From Acanthochlamys bracteata (Eukaryota > Streptophyta > Magnoliopsida > Pandanales > Velloziaceae), in NCBI GenBank assembly GCA_019914995.1, contig CM034130.1:1922001-1986000 (forward strand): a stretch of DNA of 64,000 bases. Reading direction: 5' to 3'. Below the pieces are notes generated by a model. The model was not told the DNA's origin, searched no databases, and was given only the letters and a program-made list of their open reading frames with translations. Shown here in pieces: positions 39,009 through 51,200 of the stretch (position 1 is the stretch's first letter; every line of letters starts with the position of its first letter). Both the position numbers and the translations under genes were made by a program.

Positions 39009-41340
39009 TCAGACTTTATACTCATGAACACGCATCCATTTTGTAGATGACCACTTATTTCCTTTGATCACAGGGCATCCACCTGCGAAGTAGTAAACAA
39101 TAAAGCCACAAACCATGGTACATGCACAATCAGCCAACTTATGTATCTTATCTACGCAAAAGTCTACAGACTCAAAGGGAAGAAATCACAATAAAGAATG
39201 ACCGAGCTTTGTCCTGGTTACATAGGACAAAAAATGATTAGCTTTAATAGATCCAAAAGATTTCCGAAAATGAAAAATATAAAAAGATAAAAAGCCCAGA
39301 AAAAGGTGAGGAGAGTCGAAGACTAACTTACCATGCAAACTAGATGGATCGAGAGAGGCATCAGGCTTCATGCTCCAGAATAGCAAAGCATCTCCCATTT
39401 TTGGTCTGACAGAAAGTCCTTTCTTTCCACACTCTGATAATTGATTATAATAAGGTAAGGCGCTGCTGTTCACTTTTGCAGCAGGAAAGACTGTTTCACC
39501 ACCTTCTTCAACATCAGATCTGCAACACAAGCTACAAGCTTTAGATACAATATTCATTCATGATAATGACTTGGCGACTTCATTATATAAGTCAGAATTC
39601 AGGAGTTTGCGGAGCATGGCACATACAAATACATGAGAACAGTTGCAATTCGCTGACCGCCATTAACCGTGTTAATTTCATCCATGAAGTAGTCATAGTG
39701 AGGTTCGTATTTTTGTCCCTCTTCATAATGGAGAACCTGAAGGCCCTCCCCGTGCTCTATATGATTTAGACGAGGTTAGAACAACCAACAGATACAGAAA
39801 TAACTAAGATTGTAAAATCATATGCACACCACAAGTTTAAGAAATGATATAGAAAATCTATTTCTTTATGATTTAACTTCTGCAGGCTAGCACTCCCTTA
39901 AGAATACAGATAACTCAAACACAAGAAAGCACAATACTGGATAGTCCCTCAAACATACCTACAGGTATAAAGGTGTAATCTGCTATTCTTTTCTCTATTG
40001 CCCGGATAACTTTGTCACGGCCCCTCTTGAGAAATGTGCCTGAGCTAGTGCGAACCCTGCATGGCATGGATCGTATTAGAAACCTCTATAAACAGATGAG
40101 CCTGATTATTGGACACTTCCTAAAGTTAACCTGCTATCTGTACTCTGGCCAGTGGCAGAATCCACAACGGTGGACTTCTCCATGTTAGGCTTAGCCAGTT
40201 GAATTAGGTAATCACATTCTTCTTTGGACTGACATAAAAGAAAATAAAGAAAGATCTAAATTAGTCTTTCCAACTTAACAACCTAACTACAATCTGAAAA
40301 TGTGAAATCTTCATTGAAATTTCCAGCCTAGAAACCTTCAACTTTATAGAAATAGCACTACATAAAATTTTGTAAGTTAATGTTAAACGAAAGTTGTGTG
40401 TGCAAACCAATAACCTAATCTCTAAAGAATGATGATGAATTGATGATGTAGGAAGGTGCTGGGACCTACCATCGAGCAATAAGTTGTTTGTGCACATATT
40501 CCACTGATAGCTCAAGCAGAACTTCTGAACATTATACAAAGAAAGTAGCGATCCTATATGAATATTTGAGAAGGCTCTTTGTTATAGTTTTAGAACCTAT
40601 GCTACATCAGCACAATATTAAAGCACCGACCTTGATATCAATGCCCTCTGATATAGAATACAAACTACTTTTGCTTTTTCCATGAATAGCATTAAAAACA
40701 AAATATCAAAGGAAGCATAAACCCAAACTAGAAACTCAAAAACCCACAAATATCATATCCAAATCTAAGGATCTAAGTCAACAAAGCCATCTAAATCATA
40801 GTTGAACTCTACGTGACAATTACATAATAACTAAGCAAAGATTAGTATTTCGCATCTGATTAGAAACATAACCAGATGCACGAAGACCTGCTACATAAAA
40901 TCAAGCCGAGTCACAACGTTACATACCAGAAAATTGTGGTAGACGAATGCCCTGGGTTCCCAAGAGATAACCTCCGTCCATTGCTTTCCTCTATGTCCCA
41001 ATCCCCCATCCCCACTTCTGAAATATCAACAACCGACAAAGAGATCAACAAACCAGTCACCACCAGATCCAAAACAAGTCAAATCAAATAAAGCAAGCGG
41101 TCGTTTTCATTAAATTCCAAACCACAACCTGTGTTCCTGAGCAAAACGAGAGGCTCGGCGGTGATTCGCCGGTGAACGATCAGAAGAAGAGGGAAGGTTT
41201 ACAATGCCCAGAGCCATCAGCATCAGTAGAATCATTGAGAAAGCGAGAAGCCCACCGACCACCATCGTGTACGGCGATGATTTTGAACCTCGCCGACCGG
41301 AAGGAAATGCTCGCGCGTAGCGCACGCCGGCTTTCGCCAT
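39009..41340 (-). CDS. Prolyl 4-hydroxylase, membrane-anchored (2-oxoglutarate/Fe(II) type)
   Basis: Hydroxylates proline in secreted cell-wall glycoproteins such as extensins and arabinogalactan proteins, in ER and Golgi. Seven exons in phase: 41129-41340, 40927-41017, 40131-40228, 39959-40056, 39627-39756, 39332-39519, 39009-39082; 296 residues, the usual plant length. A single membrane anchor lies at about residues 27-47 (VVGGLLAFSMILLMLMALGI) after a basic cytosolic end, giving type II topology. Then comes the conserved WTEVISWEPRAFVYHNFL. The catalytic domain has the iron ligands His186 and Asp188 (EPHYDYF) and His272 (SLHGGCPVIKGNKW), with the Lys of GNKW as the expected 2-oxoglutarate contact. 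SDVEEGGETVFP is the family signature. It ends HEYKV. Intact; no ShK-like toxin domain is seen at the end. Confidence 0.95.
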
Positions 41341-42805
41341 TACAATTTTATAGTAATCCCTCTCTGTTTTCGCTTAAATCTGCGTTTTTCTGCTTTCTAA
41401 CTGTGTTGTTTTTCTTCTTGGAGAACTTCTTCCTATTTTCTTTTTGCTGTTTGATGATTATGATCTGTATGAAATGAGTAAAATATTTTGCTAATCAAAC
41501 TATTAAGAAGTTATTATTATATAACAGGTCCCATATACTATACCAGCAACTTATAATCAGCATCATAATGCCAACGTAAATTTATAGGGCTGATCACGTA
41601 AAACATTTCGTCAAATTATAGCAGTTGATTGTATACTGTATACCTAATTTTAGCTGAATAAAGAAAGTGTTGTGTATTGTATTGTTGACTTTTAGATTAT
41701 AGGGGGAATTAAATAATGAGTTTGGTTAACACTGTTGGCATAGATATGTCTTCGTTTTCCAGCTTGCACTAAAATTTGTTACGCGAAATTTATTTTTTTC
41801 TACAAGTTTAAATTTTTATATTTTAATTTATCTAAATTTATTAAAATTAATTTTTAAAGAATTAAAAATCTATGAAATTAATTTTACTAAACTTAAGTTT
41901 TATCAATTAAAACACACTCCTAATAATTTATAGTCATTTGAAATGAATTTATGAAAATTTCCGTTCTTCTATTCTCTGTTCTGTCTCTCATAAACTTAAT
42001 TCATGTTTGAGATAGCTAAAACAATAAAATTTTATTTAAGAACTTTTAAGATTTCTTCATAATTTTTGAAAATTATTATTATATAATATTCTATATCATA
42101 TAATTCAATATCATAAATTTTTTATAATAGTATGTATTATATTTTAAACCAATTCTTTTAAAATAAATAAAAATTATGCTAAATATGGTCGTAGTTCTGT
42201 CGTCCCTCTCTACTAATGTATAAAGAACGGTTTCGAAACTTGCAATCACCAATGTACATGAACGTAGCGACGTCTCCGATGATCCACCGGTGATCTAATT
42301 TCTCAATCCATCTCGTTCGAAGCGATGCGAAAATATCCCAGACTGCAACGAACAGTATTTTTGCAACATCTTTTACAACTATCATTTACAAAGAAAAGCA
42401 CAAGTATGTGAAAGGTTCATTTGAGCACCGGCAGTCTAGTTGAAGATCAGATACGCCGAAGAGTCTCCACCACCATCCAGCATGATCAGCTATCCACCCT
42501 TCGAGCTGAAAGTGAGCACTTAGGGTTTGTGTCGAAGAGGCGTAGTGTAGGTTTCTTCATTATAAGCATTGAAAAAGCTGAGGCAGTTAGAAGTGGTACG
42601 AGTAGCATGAAAAATGTGTGACGAATTAAGAATCTGTTTCTTTTGAACATAAAAATCACTTTTCTTTACAAATAAATAACTTTCTAATTCATTTTCTTTG
42701 TTCTTTTAAAATCAGAACTAATGTATAACTTATAAGTTACTTCTTATAATATAAAACCAATCACTTCTCCTCTCACTCTATTTCTTTCTCTTCTCCGCAT
42801 TGGCT
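41341..42805. other. Intergenic DNA, no supported gene
   Basis: It begins with the P4H promoter side. An AT-rich block at about 41765-41935 resembles the other eroded insertions. Two short open frames near 42180-42620 have no family resemblance. Nothing else is seen. Confidence 0.5.
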
Positions 42806-42810
42806 CCTTC

Positions 42811-45640
42811 TGTTACGCCCCTACTTAAGGCATAACATCAAAATTGTCCCAACAGACTCAAAATGACTAGTACCAAAATTTTTATAAAATTTTGACAGCA
42901 CCTCCCCTAAAACTCAATGGAGTAAACACAACTTTGACATATACTAATCTGAAAACATTCATATCAATAATAATTAATAGTACTATCAAAATAAAAAAAC
43001 AACAACTACTGGCTACCGGTAGCCAACTCATTATATTACAAAACAAATATATACCCAAAACATAAGAACATACATAAATTCATAACAAAATAGTACAGGC
43101 CTTTTGATATCACAGAGTTATCTATATGCAAAAATAGAGTATTAAGATACATCGGGATACCCTCAATATGTAGGCTTCGTCGATGATGCTAATTCAGAGT
43201 CTCGCTTTACTACCTCTGAGCTATCTGGGAGAGGCCAAGGAAAAGAAAGAAATGAGTCCAATCTCAGTGATGTTAAAAATAACAGATGCACCATTTAAGT
43301 TTTCTAATGCATTATCCTAATGTTTACATACTAATTTTCTACATGTACAAAAATGCAGGGATTGGATCAAGATCATTATTACTAAGTCCTGAGTCGTCCC
43401 ATACCAACTCAGTCCTTAGTACAAGAGGTTCGGCTATATGCATATAGTTCAAACAACTAATCATACAATAAAATCAAGGAACTATGTTTTTACGCTATAT
43501 AAGCATTTTATAATATTCTTAAAAGTATAAGCATAGACATTCCAATTTAAGAAAAGAAATATTGAATAAAAATTTAATTAACTATAGATAGTTAAGAGTA
43601 CAACATATTAAATAACAAATAAATGTATAGGTAAATAAATTATAGAAGTATCTAATGAATAGTGAAAGTCATATTAAAAGCCAAATAAATAAGTAAATTA
43701 AGAACTTATAACAACTAAATATTTATTGCCAAACATCAATCCACAAAAATTTTATTAGTCAGGGAGTCAGGATAGATACCAAGGACCGAGCGAGACCGCG
43801 TCTCCAGCTCGTCCACATATCCATATATTTAATCCGGATGCCGTGGTATTATCGCCCCCATGCGCATGGGTCCACCTAATCTACAGACGAAAGAGAGAGG
43901 AGAGAGAAGAGAAATCCTGAACTCAGCCCCTGACTGTCGCCTGCCTCAATGCAGCGCGAATCTCTAAACATTTCAAAATTCACAAATTACTTCAATAAAT
44001 AACATTTTAAATAAAACTCAAATTAATCGTCACACATAAGCTATAGCTTATTAAATAAAAGCATAATAATATCATACGAAATCGTTTTCAAATCATTTAG
44101 AAAATCCATAAAATCATCGTCATAAATCATTTTACTCTTTAAGGCATAATAACATTTATCCAAATGTTCATAAACCATATATATATAACTCATCTTTCAA
44201 ATTTTCAATTAATACCCATTGATACATTTATCCACATATTGTAAATCCAAGTAACTATTTATACTATCATAAATACTTATCATATCAAGAAAACATATAT
44301 CATATATAATTATGCATTATGAAGGGTATAATCGTAAAATGCATGAAAATGGCAAGATATGCCCGAAGATCAAAGCAATGTTACCTGTGCCGAAGGCCTA
44401 GCGTTAATTTAGGAAGAAAAAGATGGCACGGTAATTTTCACCTTAAATTCCTTCGTTATTTGCTCAAGCCGCCACAATTTCCTTAGAACACTATCTTCCT
44501 CTTTTCAAGCCTAACAATTATACGCAAATAATTACTAATGTCCATTAATCAACATTATCGATCACTAGGCATTTACCAAGCTATAGCTCTACAACAACAT
44601 TAATGCATACACTTGGATTTAACTTCCTTCGAAATCGCAAATTCTATGTCATTCTTAAAAGTAATACTAGTTAGACAAAAGCTTACCTAACTAGATGACG
44701 AATCAACTAGGCTCCTAATTAGCTCAAGTATTTATGTCGAACTTTAATGCCTCCGGTTGAGGAAAATAACCTACCGCATAGAAAAGATTAATAATTACTT
44801 CAATAACAAGTCTTAATGACGACATTAAGTATAGCAGCTCACCTAACAATTCCGGCCGCTTGTTCGCCGGACTCCGGCAATTAAAGTTCCGACCACTGAA
44901 AAATTTTAGTAGTGAGACAGAGGTAGCAGCAGTAGCAACGAAAGCGACTTTTTGGGTTGCTCACGGCGACAGCCGCCGACGAAGAAACAAATTTCGGCCA
45001 AACAGTGGAGCTCCCAATTTCGCCGGATTCCGACAATTAGGATTCCGGCTGAATTTAAATTGCCTCAAGCAAGCCATTGCAACGGTTTAGGAAGCTTACT
45101 GCAGTAGCGAAATGAGAACGCCGGCGGCGATGATCCTTCGCCGCCAATGGTCGGAACGAGCGTCGGTTCGGAAAGCTACGGCAACGATTCGACGAGGGAG
45201 AGTAGAATTTGTTAGTAGAGCAGCGACAAGGAAGGTTCAAGGTGTAAATCCCGTCCTCCCGCGATCCAAATCCGACGATTTATGGTTCACCGGCGAAACC
45301 CGCCTCTATGGCCCGCGCTCGTTGCTGCCGCGGTTGAAGTTCTTAGGAAGAGACGGCGGCGAGTTAGAAGATAAAATGAAAGAAGCTTCACGTGGGAGAA
45401 GGAAACGACGATCGTCGGCGAGCTTGGAGCGGCGGAGAGTTTTACACTGCAAGGCTCGGGAGGGAGAGGTGAAAGAAAGCAAAACATTTGAGAAGGTAAG
45501 TAAGAAAAATAATGATTAGAGGGTTCTAGATAAGGATTTAATACACGGCGTTGGATTTGGAGTCCACCGACCGACCCACTTACACACCCCAATTCATTTA
45601 TGTTGACAAAACTATCCATTAAAAAACTTGAGATATTACA
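42811..45640 (-). mobile_element. Solo LTR of a long terminal repeat retrotransposon, probably Ty3/Gypsy (fossil)
   Basis: A 2830-bp unit read on the minus strand begins TGTAATATCTC and ends GGGGCGTAACA, i.e. TG...CA ends. It is flanked by a perfect 5-bp target duplication, CCTTC, at 42806-42810 and 45641-45645. There is no internal protein domain and no second LTR, so it is a solo LTR left by recombination between the two ends. The TGTAAYRYC...GGGCGTAACA termini and the great length fit the Tekay/Del group of plant chromoviruses; this assignment is tentative. Both duplication copies are identical, so it is not very old. Chance open frames inside it are not genes. Confidence 0.8.
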
Positions 45641-45645
45641 CCTTC

Positions 45646-46370
45646 TCTTCTCCCTACTCTAATTTCTTCTTCTCTCGCAGCCGCGGGCGATCTCTCCATC
45701 TCCATGGCGAAATAAATATAAAATCTCAAATTTAGTTTTTATAAACTCACGTCAAAAAAATAAATTTAATGTTAATGTAAGCACGTTCTTACCCAAATTT
45801 ATCTTTCTCAAACTCATTTTAAAATTCAGTTTAGAGTTGATAAACAAGCCGTAAGTATCCAACAAAAAGGCAATACTTACTGAAATCAGTAAAAACCCCG
45901 TCTAGAATCTCATAGCGCACCCCAAAATATAGAACGTTTAAAAATACTTATAAAATAAAATTTTTTTAAAATAACAAAACAAATTTAATTTTTTTATTTA
46001 AAATATAAATAAAATATATATGTAAAAAAAAATTTTGCTATGTAAAATTTTTTTATATTTACTAAATTTTATAAATAAATTTTTTAAAACTCTTATAAAT
46101 AATATATTAAAACATATAAAATAGAAAATTAAAAAGCTTTCCAAAACACATCCGCAGTCTCGAAATAACCAATCCCACTTCAGTTTCACTCCCAACTACA
46201 TTCCAAGCTAATATATATTATATATAGAATGAAACCAATATAAGGATACATACATGGCTCCCTCCACTTTCATCCGGGCTTGGAACCGGCACACGAAGTG
46301 CACACCATGTTGGAAACAACCACATCATAGAATACACTACTATCTACATACATAAAAGTCAGCAACCAAA
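45646..46370. other. AT-rich intergenic DNA
   Basis: Two MITE-like AT-rich stretches, about 45780-45850 and 45935-46155. No gene is seen. A short G/C-richer piece at 46250-46320 does not fold into a recognisable tRNA. Confidence 0.5.
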
Positions 46371-47046
46371 GATCGACAGTTAAATATTTATTCTTACAAC
46401 TTTGCTATTAATGTACAATCAGGCCAGTAGCGCAGCTGAAAACCCGAAAGAAGATAAGGTTTGCAAGTATCCAGACACCAGAAGAGCTGACCTAGACAAA
46501 AAGAAGTATCTCAAAAGAGAACTGAAGCAGATATGTAGGTTTCACAGTTCGCTACAGGACTTCACACTAAAAGAACTCAGAATGTTTAACCAAACAAGAG
46601 TCACCATACCTTAAAGAAATCCCCTCCACACACCAATTGAACGCTCACACCTTCTCTCCCTCTCTCGAATGTACCATGCTGAAAGAATTTTAACTCAAAA
46701 CATGTTAACGCCATATCATGACAAAACAATATTGTGAATCATCATCAGCTACCACCAAGTTAACCACTTTAGTTCAAAATTTTCAAGATCCAAGAGACGT
46801 ATGAGACAAAATCCATATACTTTTCACACAGAATAAGCAATAGGAAGTATCTCTGTATGTCCAATAGAAATCAATCAAAGAGACAGCTACCAGGACCTGG
46901 TCAGATTAGACGTATGCATAACGGCAAAATATCCAAAAAGGAACATTTTTAAAGAAACGGCATTCTGAACTTGTAAACCTTTCAGGTAAGCCGTTTGGAT
47001 GAACTTGTTAAACCATTACAAATACTTAAAGAGGCAGGGATTCAAA

Positions 47047-47159
47047 TGTCTGGTCTTTGAAGGGAATCTGTAGCTCCGACCACCATGTCCAAACCATTAA
47101 AACCTGGTCTTAGAAGCGAATCTGTAGCTCCAACCACAATGTCCAAACCAATAAAACCG
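47047..47159. repeat. Roughly 57-bp imperfect tandem duplication
   Basis: Two copies of gaatctgtagctcc...accatgtccaaacca with several differences, at the 3' side of the repeat locus. Confidence 0.8.
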
Positions 47160-48052
47160 CACTGGCATTAGACACAAAGACAATAACTCTGAACAGCCAA
47201 GTCTTTGCCTATTCAGTGTCGCACATGCACACAAACAAGCCAACTGCGGTCTTTACCAATCAGCGTATCGAAGTGACCTGCCCAATAAAAACTACCATTT
47301 ACTGCTACGATTAGTGGAGAGTACTCACAGGACCACAAGAATAAATTCCACCTTTAGTAAGAACAAAGAAAATGAAGTGAACCCAAGGCAAAATGGAAAG
47401 CTGAAGTCACAGCAACGAACAGATTTCCAGTTACCCACCTCAATAGTGCCTGATCCTTTAAGTATGCTGACCTTCGAAGAACAACAGCCACTCAGCAATT
47501 ACAAAGCAACTGCAAGACGAGATCATGCAAACACTTTATTGCTCTACATACCCACACGATAAACACGAAAAGCTACTGCATAAGACTAACACCATAGACT
47601 CAATCAGAGGAATCTGCAGTATAGAAATAAGCCAGCAGGAAGAGCTAGTATAGAAGACTGATAAAGATTATAGAAGACCAACGGAACACCATCCTACTGA
47701 CATTGGGCACAATTGAGTATTATCTTATCAAATTAACCGAGGGTGGCATTCCGAAGCTCTAGCCGCAAAAAGCAAGAGGGTAAGCCAGAGAGGATAACCA
47801 GTGTCTCGTAATCGGGATGACTCTCTAACATCACTCTCAAGCCCCAAACAAGATTCAATCTGGATGACAGTTAGCTGACGATAAAAGGAAACGATCCAGC
47901 AACTCCAGACAGACCAGACAATGAAACTGCGAAGGGAGACAATCTGACTGAGTGAGAAAAATATCAAACACGGTCTTGCAAGACTAACTGAAGGCAGTAA
48001 CTCTAGCAGCCTATAAGTTCAGGAAAAGCAAGAGAAACAAGCGCTACACCGT

Positions 48053-48234
48053 TGCACATCAGGGACTTCACTTATCTGAAACCTAAAACAGAGGGCAGAT
48101 CTTTTGCTGCTGCATTGTTGAGATTAAACTCATACCTAGCTTTTGCACATCAGGGACTTCACTTATCAGAAACCTAAAACAGAGGGCAGATCTTTTGCTG
48201 CTGCATTGTTGAGATTAAACTCATACCTAGCTTT
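48053..48234. repeat. 91-bp tandem duplication, nearly perfect
   Basis: Copies at 48053-48143 and 48144-48234 differ visibly at one base (cttatctgaa against cttatcagaa). This is much younger than the surrounding diverged array. Confidence 0.95.
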
Positions 48235-51200
48235 CAACTCTAAAACCCTAAAAAGAATGTAGGATGTGTTTCGGTTTCTAAGAAATAATTTCCTTCAGCC
48301 AAATTCAATGAAGCCGAGTTAGGTTAAAGGTGAATTCGATGTTAGTTCAATGACTTCCAAAATATAAAACACAAAAAGCAACTTCAACCAACAAAAGATA
48401 AAGTTTAGTGAAACTAATATGAGATGTTAACCTACACGATGGTTAGAATTAAAAATAATAGTCCAGCGCCTCCGGCTGCTTCAGAAGTGATCGCTGATTA
48501 AAATGTGATTGCACAACGACATTATCTGATGGCAGTCTTTTAACAGTCTCACCACACTCAACCAAGAAAAAAAAAAAGGTGAAGTAGGACAACATACCCA
48601 GATGCGCAACACTGAGGTACAATGAGACCACACTCAATGTTGGTCTTCTACTCCAAAGCCTTAACAAGATTTAACCTATACATATGGATACCAGAGGTAA
48701 ACAAGATTAACGTTAGATGGGTAAAACGCAACAAATTGTACTGCTTCAAATAGTCAACTTCAACATAGTTTTCAGCTCTAAATCTACAGATAAGACATAA
48801 CCAGCATTATAGCAGCTTCTGCTACTCCAAAAGTGATCACCAACCAGATGTTGTAGGAATTTGAGATTAACTGACAGCTGTATTTTAACAGCCTGTCCAA
48901 GTTCAATAAAAACAGGATGTAAGGTAAAAAGATTACCACCAACCCTTTGAGAACCCCCAGCAGGCATAATGAGACCACGCTCCACCTAATCACCTACTCC
49001 AAAACCCAACAAGATTAACCTACATCATGGCTATTAGAAGTAAAACCAGATTAATGACGAAAGACATAATCGATTCAGCTGCTTCAAACATGCCACCATC
49101 AATATCCAGGCGAGGGTCCACTTCTAGTCTTCAGCCCTAAATCCACAAACAACACTCAACCTGCAGTTGGGTTACCTAAAATCATCTCAGTGATTATGAT
49201 GGAGGAAGACAGAATCGACTCAGCTACCTCAATATGTTAGCAGCACATCCAAGAGAACATCAACTTCAATCTAGTCTTAAACTGCAAATTCTCAAGCAAG
49301 ATTTAACATGCATTGTGGTTACTTAAAGAGTTAAACTTCAGTCAATGCTGGTAGGAAAGACGACCGACCTTACAGAACCCCCAGCATCGAACACAAGGAC
49401 ACATCACCTCATTAAGCGCTTCAAAAGCACTTTAGCATAGAACCTCTACAGCAGACCTGTCACGAATGAAATTAAAGTAGAGATTCAATACCTTCTGTGC
49501 TCTAGGCATTATCATGAAAACCTATTCATAAACCGTATTCAGAAGTTCACATACCACCTGCTTGGCTAAACTGACCAGAAGACAGGACAGATCCAGCTAC
49601 TTCACAATCCCGTAAAAAGATCCAAGAAAAGCAACTCACTAACTTCACATACTTCCCACATACCCAAGTGAAGGCAGAAATGATTCAGCTGCATCACAAA
49701 TACTTGGAAAAGATCCAAAGTATACAACTCATTAGCTCACTCTACAATACCTCCACAAAGAACGTCTCAAGCAGTAACCCCAGAATTACTGCAAATAATG
49801 ATACTGACAGAGATATCCTAGGTCTTAGATGATGTAGACAGAACTATGATCAAATCCTATTGAATAGACATCTAAGCATATTGCACACTTGTGACATTCA
49901 CAAACCATAGATGATACCAGACCAAGTGGAATACAATCGATTCTACTGCTTCAAAAGTTCTCGCATCAATTCTTAAAAATTTGACTTGTTGGCCACTTCT
50001 AAAGGCATCAATTGTACTAAAAGGCATCAATTGTACAACGCATTGTCAAGCTTACAAACTACATAGGATGCCAAACCAAATGTAACAATACCTGAAGCAG
50101 CATGACAGACAAAACAAGTTCAGATAGTCGTCCTTTCACGAGTTAAAAATAAAGTTCAGCTGCTCCTAAAGTCTGTGGGAAGCAACTTTAGCTGACGGTA
50201 GTACTTAAACAGCCTGTCCAAGTTCAACAGAAACAATAGAAAAGATAACGGTATTACCCAGACCCTCAACAAATGACCTCCAGCTGGCATAATGAAACCA
50301 CACTTCGACTTGTCTTGGACTCTGAAGCCCCGAACAAGATTAACCTACATTACAGCTATTAGAGGAAAAGCTAGCTTAAAGTAAGAGGGGGAAGATATAA
50401 CCAATTGTACTGCTTCAAAAGGTGCCACCATCAAATCCAAAGAAGCATCCCCTCAACCCAGTCTTCTGCTCCAAATCCACAAACAATACCTAACCTGAGG
50501 TACAGTTACCTATAATCAGATCATTGTTACAAATGGGGAAGAGAGAACCAACCCAACTTGCTCAAAGTGCTAGCAACAAATCTAAGAGAATATCAAATTC
50601 AACCCACTCTGCAACCTATCTCCACAAACAAGATTTAGCCTGCAGTATGGTTGCTCGAGTGTTAATTGAAGCGGAGCTAGATGAGGAAGACAACCAATCA
50701 GCTTCTTCACCGACAAACAAAAGAACACAAGCTCATTAACTGCTTGAAAAGCACTCCTGCAAGGAACCTCTCCAGAAGACCTACCACTAATGACATAAAA
50801 TTAAACATCCAACATCTTTTATGCAGTATGCATTATAATGAAAATCTATCGATAAACAATTAACCACACTGCACATATTCAGATACTCACAGAATACTTA
50901 GAAGTACTAGAACGTAGGAGGAAGATTAGATTCAGCTGCTTCAAAAGTGCTAGCATGTACAAATCTTTCCATTTTCCAATTCCATCCAATCCATTCGTTC
51001 GTAGAGCTATTTACTGTTTTTTACTCACTACCCACTTCCAGAATGCCTTCACAAAGAACCATATTAAATGCTCCAATCTTCCTGGCATTAACAACATAGG
51101 CAACAAGCATCCAAGGCTATCTGCGAAATAGGCTGGCATAAAAACTCTCGGACAATTAACCATCCGAAGTGCAGTTGACTACAAGACAATTAATTGTACC

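Noticed and set aside
45112-45519. 135-codon open frame inside the solo LTR
   Set aside because: G/C-rich DNA gives chance open frames; the overlapping opposite strand is also open, and no family resemblance is seen.
46250-46320. Possible tRNA
   Set aside because: The sequence has no complete cloverleaf and no GGTTCGAATCC-type B box.
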